This document shows positions 1 through 6,461 of a DNA stretch of 16,687 bases, one piece after another. The notes below the pieces were generated by a model. The model searched no databases. It saw nothing but the letters and a program-made list of their open reading frames with translations, and was not told where the DNA came from. The stretch is from a bacterium. Lineage in GTDB: Archaea > Thermoplasmatota > Thermoplasmata > Lutacidiplasmatales > UBA184. The translations under genes and the position numbers were made by a program. Where the stretch lies: contig JAKBKR010000011.1 in assembly GCA_021832495.1 (NCBI GenBank), positions 1 to 16,687 of the forward strand, in the 5' to 3' direction. The first letter of the stretch is position 1. Each line of letters starts with the position of its first letter.

Positions 1-318
1 GCCTGTCCGGACTGTGCGGGGCGCGGGGAGAAGGATGGTACGAAGTGCCCCAAGTGTGACGGCAAAGGTTGGCAGACCGCGGTCGACAAACCCCGGAAGG
101 CGTGTGGGTACTGCATGGGCTCCGGGAAGACCTTGGGTGGCGGCTGCAAGCACTGTGGTGGAAGTGGGTACATGGAGTTGGACGCCAACGGCCAACCCAT
201 CGACCTCGCCCTCGGGGCGAAGGCGAGGGAACAGAAGTGTTCCTACTGCCTTGGGTTCGGTTTCCGCCCCGGCGGGTACAAATGCGACTCCTGCGGCGGG
301 ACTGGAAAGAAGATATAG
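1..318 (+). CDS. Multi-CxxCxGxG (DnaJ-type) zinc-finger protein, 5' truncated
   Basis: The reading frame is open from the window edge to TAG at 316-318, giving the last 105 residues. It contains six CxxCxGxG-type motifs in three close pairs: CPDCAGRG/CPKCDGKG (residues 2-23 of the fragment), CGYCMGSG/CKHCGGSG (35-56) and CSYCLGFG/CDSCGGTG (80-102). Each motif matches the half-site of the DnaJ/Hsp40 cysteine-rich zinc domain, where two motifs jointly bind one zinc ion, so at least three zinc sites are likely. Canonical DnaJ has only four motifs, followed by a substrate-binding C-terminal domain. Here the protein ends three residues after the last motif, so it is not ordinary DnaJ. The start and any N-terminal J-domain lie outside the window. 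The role is unknown; zinc-dependent protein or RNA binding is an inference from the motif family. Confidence 0.85.
   Translation, partial: ACPDCAGRGEKDGTKCPKCDGKGWQTAVDKPRKACGYCMGSGKTLGGGCKHCGGSGYMELDANGQPIDLALGAKAREQKCSYCLGFGFRPGGYKCDSCGGTGKKI
311..318 (+). promoter_or_regulatory. TATA box of the tRNA-His gene
   Basis: AGATATAG is the most TATA-like sequence in the region. Its centre lies about 28 nt upstream of the tRNA 5' end at 343, the usual archaeal box A distance. It overlaps the stop codon of the preceding gene. A short hairpin (GGAAC, loop CGGT, GTTCC, 318-331) lies between it and the tRNA. Confidence 0.55.
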
Positions 319-342
319 GAACCGGTGTTCCGGGTCCCTCGT

Positions 343-450
343 GGCCGGGATAGGGTAGTCTGGTCCATCCTGGGGGACTGTGGATCCCTCGACCCGGGTT
401 CAAACGGAAGCGGGGAATCCCCCCGTCTCCTGGAGTTCTCGGTCCCGGCC
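343..450 (+). tRNA. tRNA-His (GTG) with an intron of about 32 nt in the T-loop
   Basis: The acceptor arms 344-350 (GCCGGGA) and 443-449 (TCCCGGC) pair perfectly over 7 bp. G343 is the histidine-specific G-1, facing C450 (C73). U8 and A9 are 351-352. The D-arm uses 353-356 and 368-371, with G18G19 at 362-363 and A21 at 367. The anticodon stem is 373-377/385-389, and the anticodon GTG at 380-382 specifies His. The T-stem CCGGG (394-398) pairs with CTCGG (438-442) only if about 32 nt are removed. Without 405-436 the T-loop reads UUCAAAU and the mature length is 76 nt. The insert forms a strong hairpin (406-415/421-430). CCA is not encoded. The intact acceptor, D and anticodon arms argue for a functional intron-bearing gene rather than a pseudogene. 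Its 3' part is antisense to the end of the HAD gene. Confidence 0.88.
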
Positions 451-1140
451 CTCCAACCCCGCCGGCGACAACCGGTCCAGGACCTTCGGCAGGTCCTCGA
501 GGGAATAGTCCGCCCACGCCGCCCCCAGCCGCATCAGGTCTTGCGGGGTCATCACCCACCCCGGTAACCGGCACGCCCGTCCCACCACGATGATCCCCGG
601 GAACCGCTTGGCGATCTCCATGTCGAAACGGGAATCGCCTACCAGGACGAACGGAACGCCGGGCCATCGTTGGCGGTAGGCCTCGAGATGGACATCTTTC
701 GTCCCCTGTCCGGCCCCCATGACGTCATCGATGAGGAACGCGATCCCTTCCCTTTCCAGGATAAGGTCGGCCATCTCCCGCTCGGCTCCGGTGGCCACCA
801 CAAGGGTCCAGCCCGCACGCACCAGGCTCTTGAGCATGAGCGGGACCTCGGGAAAGAGCTTCACCTTGGAATAAGCCTCGGCGATCTTCACCTCGTGGAA
901 GTGCAGGGCGACCCGGTGGATCTGCTCCCGGGAACTTTCCGGGTAGAGCTCGAGGAGCTGCCGCTCGAAAGGCATCCCCGTGGAGGCGTAGTACATTGCA
1001 TGCGCCTCGGGAAGAGGGGTACCGAAGGCCTCGTGCATCACCCGGGCGGCGGTATCCCCGATCTCGCGCATGTCGTCGACTAGGGTCCCGTCGAGGTCGA
1101 ACACAACGATCCCTCTCAAAGGCTTGGATGGGGCGCTCAC
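400..1140 (-). CDS. HAD-superfamily phosphatase (phosphoglycolate phosphatase-like)
   Basis: This 246-residue protein starts at GTG (1140-1138) and stops at TGA (402-400). The HAD motifs are present in order: motif I DLDGT with nucleophile D15 and acid/base D17, motif II T117 in VVATGAE, motif III K148, and motif IV GDSRFD with D169 and D173. An alpha-helical cap sits between motifs I and II (about residues 22-95), including TGMPFE (54-59), as in the phosphoglycolate phosphatase/beta-phosphoglucomutase group. It is probably a cytosolic phosphomonoesterase, but the substrate cannot be read from sequence. A TATA-like AAGTATGC on the minus strand lies 28 nt before the GTG, consistent with a leaderless transcript. 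The gene is divergent from the ACT protein gene. Its last 16 codons are antisense to the 3' part of tRNA-His. Confidence 0.85.
   Translation of the reverse strand: MSAPSKPLRGIVVFDLDGTLVDDMREIGDTAARVMHEAFGTPLPEAHAMYYASTGMPFERQLLELYPESSREQIHRVALHFHEVKIAEAYSKVKLFPEVPLMLKSLVRAGWTLVVATGAEREMADLILEREGIAFLIDDVMGAGQGTKDVHLEAYRQRWPGVPFVLVGDSRFDMEIAKRFPGIIVVGRACRLPGWVMTPQDLMRLGAAWADYSLEDLPKVLDRLSPAGLEGRDRELQETGGFPASV
405..436 (+). other. Putative tRNA intron (position about 59/60, T-loop)
   Basis: These 32 nt must be removed to restore a 7-nt T-loop and 5-bp T-stem. Boundaries are ambiguous by up to three bases. Sequence conservation (R57, A58) favours 405-436 or 404-435. Folding favours 402-433 or 403-434: the T-stem acts as outer helix, UUCA (399-402) and UGGA (431-434) are opposing bulges around a 3-bp helix (403-405/435-437), then comes the intron hairpin. 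That is a relaxed bulge-helix-bulge, the substrate of archaeal splicing endonuclease. Confidence 0.7.
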
Positions 1141-1163
1141 GATTGACTACGGCCAGCCTCCGG

Positions 1164-1171
1164 GCATACTT
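1164..1171 (-). promoter_or_regulatory. TATA-like box for the HAD phosphatase gene
   Basis: On the minus strand this reads AAGTATGC, centred about 28 nt before the GTG start at 1140. That spacing fits leaderless transcription and supports the chosen start. The match to TTTATA is imperfect. Confidence 0.35.
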
Positions 1172-1179
1172 GGGCTTGG

Positions 1180-1196
1180 CGCCCGTCCGTCGGGCG
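1180..1196. promoter_or_regulatory. 6-bp inverted repeat in the divergent intergenic region
   Basis: CGCCCG and CGGGCG flank the 5-nt spacer TCCGT. The dyad lies between the divergent HAD and ACT genes, so it could be an operator. In sequence this GC-rich, a 6-bp dyad can also occur by chance. Confidence 0.25.
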
Positions 1197-1235
1197 TCAG
1201 CTTGATGGGGTCCGGAGCCTCTGGCACTCCAGCGC

Positions 1236-1964
1236 ATGGCACGGAAGAGCGACGGACCTCCGGGACCGACGGCGGCCGACATCACCCGGCGGTACATCGA
1301 CGAACACCCGTCCATCCAGGACTGCCTCGGATGGGATGTGATCAACTTCACCGCTCTCGCCCGCCGCATCCAGGAAGAGAAGGGACTGAAGAACGAAGAG
1401 GCGATCACCGTGGCCTGCCGCCGCTATCAGCGTCACATGCATTCCGGCGTCTCCCGTGAGGAGCACATCCTCGGGGTGATCCGGGACTCCCGGATCGAGG
1501 TGCGCACCCGGGTCGCCATCATCGCGGCGCGCAATGATTGGGAGGTCCTCCTTCGAATGGACGAGGCAGCCGACGAGCTCCTAAAGGACCGCCGCCACCT
1601 CCTCCAGTTGATCCAAGGACAGGCCTCGCTCACCGTCCTCCTCGAAGACGACCTCCTCGCCACCGTCCTCGAAGCGCTGCCCAAGGACCATGTCCTCCGA
1701 ATCCACCGGGGGCTCGCCGCCCTGACCGTGCGTTCGCCGATGACCATCATGGAAACCCCGGGAGTGCTCGCCTTCATGGCGAGCTCGCTCTCCCAGCGGG
1801 GGATCAACTGCCTCGAGATCGTGAGCTCGCACAACGAGAGCACCTTTGTCCTCGAGGAACGATCGCTCTTTCCGGCGTTCGAGGTCCTCGGAGAGCTGAT
1901 CCACTCCGGTGACGGCGACTCGGAGACCGAGAAAGTGTCGCCTGCGCGACCTTCTATCCGCTAA
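1236..1964 (+). CDS. ACT-domain protein, candidate amino-acid-responsive regulator
   Basis: This 242-residue soluble protein starts at ATG 1236. The N-terminal half (about 10-70) is a helical module with ADITRRYIDEHPSIQDCL, then INFTALARRIQ and ITVACRRYQR. I recall that module from archaeal proteins of unknown function, but I cannot name a characterised family. The C-terminal part (about 160-228) is an aspartokinase-type ACT domain: TIMETPGVLAFMASSLSQ is strand 1 and helix 1, followed by RGINCLEIVSSHNESTFVLEE. ACT domains bind amino acids and transmit allosteric control. No catalytic domain is visible, so the protein is probably a ligand-binding regulator. It lies 89 bp before argC on the same strand, which suggests a role in arginine or related amino-acid control. 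I found no clear TATA box at the expected distance before its ATG. Confidence 0.75.
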   Translation: MARKSDGPPGPTAADITRRYIDEHPSIQDCLGWDVINFTALARRIQEEKGLKNEEAITVACRRYQRHMHSGVSREEHILGVIRDSRIEVRTRVAIIAARNDWEVLLRMDEAADELLKDRRHLLQLIQGQASLTVLLEDDLLATVLEALPKDHVLRIHRGLAALTVRSPMTIMETPGVLAFMASSLSQRGINCLEIVSSHNESTFVLEERSLFPAFEVLGELIHSGDGDSETEKVSPARPSIR

Positions 1965-2033
1965 AGGGACATCCGAACGGGGGACGAGTTCCCTCGCCGA
2001 CACCGGGCTCATAGCCTCCGTTCCACTTCCGTT

Positions 2034-2043
2034 CCTTTAGGAG
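2034..2043 (+). promoter_or_regulatory. TATA-like box / Shine-Dalgarno region before argC
   Basis: CCTTTAGG (2034-2041) is TATA-like, and AGGAG (2039-2043) could be a ribosome-binding site 10 nt before TTG 2054. The two readings imply different starts. A TATA box here would put the transcript start near 2063 and favour GTG 2069; an SD here favours TTG 2054 or 2057. Confidence 0.35.
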
Positions 2044-2053
2044 TCAAGGCAAA

Positions 2054-3085
2054 TTGTTGGAGAGATCGGTGGCCGTCGTGGGGGCGAGCGGTTATCTGGG
2101 AGCGGAGGCCGTCCGACTCCTCTCCGGCCATCCTTCACTGCACTTGACCCAGGCCGTCTCAGCCCATCACTCCGGTGAGCCGCTGTCCAAGATCCTTCCC
2201 TGGATCCCCCGGAGCCAGGACCTGCGTCTCGCAAGCCCATCGGACCCGCTCGATGTCGATGCGGCCATCCTGGCGCTTCCCTCCGGGGAATCCTTGCGCG
2301 TCGTTCCGGACCTCCTCGCGCGCGGGATCCGCGTGGTCGATCTTGGGGCGGACTACCGTCTCACAACCCCGGGCCTCTACGAGAAGGTCTACGGAAGGGT
2401 CCATACCGATCCCGAAGGGCTCGCTTCGGCGGTATACGGTCTGACGGAACTCAACCGGGAACGGATCGCCACCGCCCGGCTGGTGGCCAATCCTGGATGC
2501 TACCCTACAGCGACCCTGCTCGCACTCGTGCCGTTGGCCCGGGCGGGGGTCCTCCCACCCCATGTCATCGTCGATGCGAAGAGCGGGACCTCCGGAGCAG
2601 GGGCCGCCCCCGGACCGCTGACCCATCATTCCGAGGCCGCGGCCTCGGTCACCCCGTACGGAGACGGAATGCACCGCCACCTCCCCGAGATCCGGCAAGC
2701 CCTCGGGATGCTTGCCGGAACCCCCGCTCATGGGTCGCCAGGGATCACGTTCTCACCCCATCTCGTACCCCTCGTTCGCGGGATCTTGTGCTCGATCTAT
2801 GCTCCGGGGGTAGACCCTACCCTTCCCGAGCCTTGGATGCACGTGTTGGAGGCCGCCTACGCGGATTGTCCCTTTGTCCGCCTCGGAAGCGTCCCGAAGC
2901 TTCCCTGGGCGACGGGTTCCAACGCCTGCCTCCTCCACGTCCAGGCTTCACCCCCGTCGCTCGTCGTCTTCTCCGCCATCGATAATCTAGTGAAGGGAGG
3001 TGCGGGACAGGCCCTCCAGAACCTCAACGTCATGTATGGCCTTCCCGAAACGACCGGGCTTCCCTTGGGAGGACTTGGGATATGA
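2054..3085 (+). CDS. argC: N-acetyl-gamma-glutamyl-phosphate reductase
   Basis: ArgC reduces N-acetylglutamyl phosphate to the semialdehyde with NADPH, the third step of ornithine synthesis. The 343-residue frame has the N-terminal Rossmann motif VAVVGASGYLGAE, the catalytic cysteine in NPGCYPTA (C149), the KSGTSGAG loop, and HRHLPEI with the conserved histidine. Length fits the long ArgC type. The start is uncertain: TTG 2054 and TTG 2057 give the usual run of residues before the glycine loop, while GTG 2069 gives a very short strand but has GGAG close upstream. The stop overlaps the argJ start (ATGA, 3082-3085), so translation is probably coupled. The ArgJ partner and absence of a visible LysW carrier gene favour acetylated intermediates rather than LysW-bound ones. 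Confidence 0.93.
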   Translation: MLERSVAVVGASGYLGAEAVRLLSGHPSLHLTQAVSAHHSGEPLSKILPWIPRSQDLRLASPSDPLDVDAAILALPSGESLRVVPDLLARGIRVVDLGADYRLTTPGLYEKVYGRVHTDPEGLASAVYGLTELNRERIATARLVANPGCYPTATLLALVPLARAGVLPPHVIVDAKSGTSGAGAAPGPLTHHSEAAASVTPYGDGMHRHLPEIRQALGMLAGTPAHGSPGITFSPHLVPLVRGILCSIYAPGVDPTLPEPWMHVLEAAYADCPFVRLGSVPKLPWATGSNACLLHVQASPPSLVVFSAIDNLVKGGAGQALQNLNVMYGLPETTGLPLGGLGI

Positions 3086-4338
3086 ACGGCGACGCGGTGA
3101 CCATGGATGGTGGTATCACCTTCCCCCAGGGTTTCCGCTCTAGCGGTGTAGCGTGTGGGATCAAGCGTTCCTTCCGACCGGACCTCGCCCTCGTGGTCAC
3201 CGACACCGAGGCGGCCGCCGCCGGCGTGTTCACCACGAACCGGATCCGGGCGGCGCCCGTGGTACTTACGGAAGATCGCCTCGTGCGCACTGGCGGCAAG
3301 ACCCGCGGGGTATTGGTCGTCAGTGGCGTGGCGAACGCGCTGACCGGGCCCGAGGGACGGAAGGACAGCGAGCTCCTCCTGGATGCCGCGGAGCGGTCCC
3401 TGGGAGTTCCCGCCGGAAGCTTGTATCACGCGGCCACCGGGGTCATCGGCCCTCGCATTCCCGTGGACCTCGTCACAAAGCACATTCCCGAAGCCGTGGG
3501 ATCTTTGGAACCGGGGCGGAACGCCGCCCGGCGGTCCGCCAGCGCCATCATGACCACCGACACCGTGGCCAAGGAGGCGGCGGTCGTGCTCCGTCGTGCC
3601 GATGGAACCAAGTTCCGTGTCGGTGGCATGGCGAAGGGGAGCGGGATGATCGCCCCGGCGCTCGGTCCGCCGCACGCCACGACACTCGGGTTCCTCTCGA
3701 CGGATTGCCCCGCCACGCCCGAAGGCTTGCAGAAGATCCTCTCGGAAGAAGCGGACCGGACGTTCAACATGGTCTGTGTCGACGGGGATACCTCCACCAA
3801 CGACACCCTGTTGGTCTTTGCCAATGGACGGGCGGGTGGCGCCCCGGCCGATGAGGATCCTGCCCTCCGTGCGGGGATTGGCCAAGTGTTAGAGCAACTC
3901 GCCCGCGCCGTCGCCCGCGACGGGGAAGGCGCCACCAAAATGCTCACCGTAAAGGTCTCCGGAGCGGCGGACACCGGCGGAGCCCGCCTTGCTGCGCGGG
4001 CGATCGCCCGCTCGGTCCTGGTCAAGACCGCCCTCTTCGGCAGCGACCCCAACGTGGGGCGTATCGCCTGCGCCCTCGGATACTCCGGGGCCGGGTTCGA
4101 ACTGGATGAACTCAGGGTGGACCTCGAGGATGGGAACCGGCGCTGGCCCCTCATCCAGGAAGGGCACCCGGTCCCCGGTCTCGACAATGGTGCGGGAAAG
4201 CGCCTCCATACCATCCTCCAACGGATGGACGAGGTCGTGCTTCGGGTCGAGCTCGGGCAGGGTCCTGCCGGGGCCACCGCTTGGGGATGTGACCTCTCCT
4301 ACGGGTATGTCCAGATCAACGCGCAATACCGCACCTGA
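3082..4338 (+). CDS. argJ: Glutamate N-acetyltransferase / ornithine acetyltransferase
   Basis: ArgJ transfers the acetyl group from N-acetylornithine to glutamate, and in bifunctional forms also makes N-acetylglutamate from acetyl-CoA. The 418-residue protein carries family motifs in order: AATGVIG, IMTTDT, AKGSGMIAP, FNMVCVDGDTSTND, EGATKM, FGSDPNVGRI, and the C-terminal WGCDLSYGYVQINAQYRT. ArgJ is made as a precursor that self-cleaves before a threonine nucleophile, here predicted as A199|T200 in PHATTLGF. The usual MIxPNMATML segment is altered: PNMAT is replaced by PALGPPHAT, about four residues longer. The gene overlaps argC by 4 nt and ends 10 nt before argB. Mono- or bifunctionality cannot be decided here; no argA was seen in the window. 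Confidence 0.94.
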   Translation: MNGDAVTMDGGITFPQGFRSSGVACGIKRSFRPDLALVVTDTEAAAAGVFTTNRIRAAPVVLTEDRLVRTGGKTRGVLVVSGVANALTGPEGRKDSELLLDAAERSLGVPAGSLYHAATGVIGPRIPVDLVTKHIPEAVGSLEPGRNAARRSASAIMTTDTVAKEAAVVLRRADGTKFRVGGMAKGSGMIAPALGPPHATTLGFLSTDCPATPEGLQKILSEEADRTFNMVCVDGDTSTNDTLLVFANGRAGGAPADEDPALRAGIGQVLEQLARAVARDGEGATKMLTVKVSGAADTGGARLAARAIARSVLVKTALFGSDPNVGRIACALGYSGAGFELDELRVDLEDGNRRWPLIQEGHPVPGLDNGAGKRLHTILQRMDEVVLRVELGQGPAGATAWGCDLSYGYVQINAQYRT

Positions 4339-4348
4339 AGGAAAGTCC

Positions 4349-5179
4349 ATGAAACCGAATCGGACGATCGTTGTGAAGATCGGCGGCAAGGAGATCGCCC
4401 CTGGCTCCGCTTGCCGTCAGTTCGCCGGGTGGGCCGCCCACATGGTCCGGAACGGTATGCGTTTCGTCATTGTTCACGGGGGAGGGGAAGAGGTCACCCG
4501 ACGGGCCTCCGCCCTTGGGATCCCGACACGACTGATCGACGGGCGCCGGGTGACAACCCCCGAGGTCCTTCCCCTCGTGACCGGGATCCTCGCCGGCGAG
4601 GTCAACCTGCGTATCGTGACGAACCTGCGTCGTCGGGGGTTGAGCCCCATCGGCCTCACCGGGGCCTCCGGAGACCTCGTCACCGCACGCATCGCCGAGG
4701 AGGGGCGGTGGGGGCTAGTCGGGGAACCCGTTCGGGTGAACTCGGCCTTCCTTTGGAGCTTGCTCTGCAACGGGTTCACTCCCGTCATCGCCCCCTTGGC
4801 CCCCAATGCAGGGGGGCAGATCCTCAACGTCAATGCGGATACGTTCGCCGCGGCGATAGCGTCGGCCCTGGGAACGGAGCTCTTGTTCCTGACCGATGTT
4901 CCGGGGGTGCTCCGCACGGATGGGACTTGCATCCCGCAGATCACCTTGGAAGAGATCCCGCCCCTCGTTCAGTCCGGAGTGATCAGCGGAGGCATGATCC
5001 CCAAGGTGTCGGCCGCTTCAGATGCGGTCCGGACCGGAGCCTGCCGGGCCTGGATCGGACCGCTGGGCACCGTCTCGGCCGACCGGCCGTTCCCCCGGGG
5101 TGGGACCGCCGTGGTCCCACCCGCATCACACCCATCTTCCCGATCCTCTCCGTCACCGACCGTGACCGGAGAAGGATGA
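4349..5179 (+). CDS. argB: Acetylglutamate kinase
   Basis: ArgB phosphorylates N-acetylglutamate with ATP, the usual feedback-controlled step. The 276-residue amino-acid-kinase fold shows VVKIGGKEI (residues 8-16), the glycine loop VHGGGEEV, substrate-binding RRVTTPEVL, NVNADTFAAAIASAL, LTDVPGVL, and GGMIPKV with the C-terminal lysine. The start is ATG 4349, preceded by AAGGAAAG (4338-4345), a plausible ribosome-binding site; the gap from argJ is only 10 nt. The last roughly 20 residues are a Ser/Pro-rich tail beyond the final GTAVV strand, probably dispensable. LysZ-type kinases acting on LysW-linked substrates are close relatives; argJ in the same operon argues for acetylglutamate. The stop forms ATGA with a following 8-codon mini-ORF. 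Confidence 0.92.
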   Translation: MKPNRTIVVKIGGKEIAPGSACRQFAGWAAHMVRNGMRFVIVHGGGEEVTRRASALGIPTRLIDGRRVTTPEVLPLVTGILAGEVNLRIVTNLRRRGLSPIGLTGASGDLVTARIAEEGRWGLVGEPVRVNSAFLWSLLCNGFTPVIAPLAPNAGGQILNVNADTFAAAIASALGTELLFLTDVPGVLRTDGTCIPQITLEEIPPLVQSGVISGGMIPKVSAASDAVRTGACRAWIGPLGTVSADRPFPRGGTAVVPPASHPSSRSSPSPTVTGEG

Positions 5180-5202
5180 ACGCGGAGAAATCGAGAAGAT
5201 GA
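5176..5202 (+). other. Eight-codon mini-ORF bridging argB and argG
   Basis: ATG 5176 overlaps the argB stop as ATGA. The frame encodes MNAEKSRR and ends at TGA 5200-5202, which overlaps the argG ATG as another ATGA. It could carry terminating ribosomes from argB to argG by reinitiation. It could also be chance; the peptide itself is unlikely to matter. Confidence 0.3.
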
Positions 5203-6461
5203 GCAAGAAGAGCGGACATGTGGTGCTGGCGTACTCGGGCGGACTGGACACATCGGTGGCGATACCTTGGATCAAGGAACACTATGGTGCGCGGGTGACC
5301 GCGCTCTTGGTCAATGTGGGCCAGGTCGGGGAGCTCGGAGATGCCCTCGAACGGGCCCGGGCGAACGGGGCGGACCGGGCCATCGCCCTCGACGCCCGGG
5401 AAGAGTTCGCCACTTCGTATCTCGTTCCGGCCATCCAGGCCAACGCGCTTTACCAGGGGATCTACCCCTTGTCGACCGCGCTCGCCCGTCCGCTCATCGT
5501 GAGCCGCCTCGTTTCCGCGGCCCGTGAACTCGGGGCGGATGCCGTGGCGCATGGTTGCACCGGAAAGGGCAACGATCAGGTGCGCTTCGACGTCGGCGTT
5601 CGGACCTTGGCGGGCGACCTTCGGATCATCGCTCCCGTCCGGGAATGGAACATGAACCGCCCCGATGAGATGGAGTACGCCCGTCAGCATGGTCTGCGCA
5701 TCCATGTGAAGCCGGATTCCCCGTACTCCATCGACGAGAACCTGTGGGGACGCTCCGTGGAAGGGGGTGCCCTCGAAGATCCCGGAAGTGCACCCCCCGA
5801 GGAGGTCTTCGACTGGACCGGCCACCCGGACGAGTGGCCCGCGACCCCACAAGACCTTCGAATCGGCTTTGAGGCCGGGGCCCCGGTCTCTCTCGATGGG
5901 GTCCGTACCCCTCCGGTCGAGCTCATCCACACCTTGAACACCCTCGCCGGGCGGCATGGTGTCGGGCGGATCGACCACGTCGAGGACCGGGTCGTCGGGA
6001 TCAAATCCCGAGAGACCTATGAGTGCCCTGCGGCACTCACCCTCCTACCGGCCCATCGGGCCCTCGAGGCCCTCGTGCTACCCCGGGAGCTCCAGTCGCT
6101 CAAGTCCCAGCTCGAGCAACGTTTCGCAGAGCTGGTCTATGGCGGGTTCTGGTTCAGCCAGCTCCGGGAGGCGATCTCCGCTTTCATGACGACCACCCAG
6201 TCTACGGTCACGGGTGAGGTCACGATGCGCCTATACCAGGGGACCGCCCGTGCCGTGGCCCGCACGTCGCCCTTCTCCCTGTTGGCCCCGGAACTCGCCA
6301 CGTACGGACGGGGTTCGACCTTCCCCGAAGGAGCGGCCGAAGGATTCATCCACCTCTACGGCCTTTCGACCGCCCTCTCCTATGCCCGCAAGCCCCCCGT
6401 CGAGCCCTCCACGGCCGGAGAAAGCCCTCGTGCTCCGTCGGCGATTCCACAACCCACTTGA
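5199..6461 (+). CDS. argG: Argininosuccinate synthase
   Basis: ArgG condenses citrulline and aspartate with ATP to argininosuccinate. The 420-residue protein begins with the PP-loop VLAYSGGLDTSVAI (residues 9-22). It continues with the citrulline/aspartate-binding region (YPLSTALARPLI, AHGCTGKGNDQVRFD), then IIAPVREWNMNR, PYSIDENLWGRS, GVGRIDHVEDRVVGIKSRE and YECPAA, all typical of the family. The length is normal, with a proline-rich C-terminal tail of about 20 residues. ATG 5199 is chosen because the protein aligns from MSKKSGHVVLAYSGG; an ATG at 5176 is out of frame. The 3' end overlaps the start of argH, so argG and argH are probably translated together. The N-type PP-loop and flanking signatures leave little doubt. 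Confidence 0.96.
   Translation: MSKKSGHVVLAYSGGLDTSVAIPWIKEHYGARVTALLVNVGQVGELGDALERARANGADRAIALDAREEFATSYLVPAIQANALYQGIYPLSTALARPLIVSRLVSAARELGADAVAHGCTGKGNDQVRFDVGVRTLAGDLRIIAPVREWNMNRPDEMEYARQHGLRIHVKPDSPYSIDENLWGRSVEGGALEDPGSAPPEEVFDWTGHPDEWPATPQDLRIGFEAGAPVSLDGVRTPPVELIHTLNTLAGRHGVGRIDHVEDRVVGIKSRETYECPAALTLLPAHRALEALVLPRELQSLKSQLEQRFAELVYGGFWFSQLREAISAFMTTTQSTVTGEVTMRLYQGTARAVARTSPFSLLAPELATYGRGSTFPEGAAEGFIHLYGLSTALSYARKPPVEPSTAGESPRAPSAIPQPT

Noticed and set aside
343..404. tRNA-His pseudogene or fragment ending in the T-loop
   Set aside because: The missing 14 nt of the 3' end, including a perfect acceptor strand and C73, occur 32 nt further on, so an intron explains the break better.
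2857..3885. Long minus-strand reading frame opposite argC and argJ
   Set aside because: It is antisense to two well-supported enzymes with family motifs; high GC leaves stop codons rare in the opposite strand, and the translation shows no domain.
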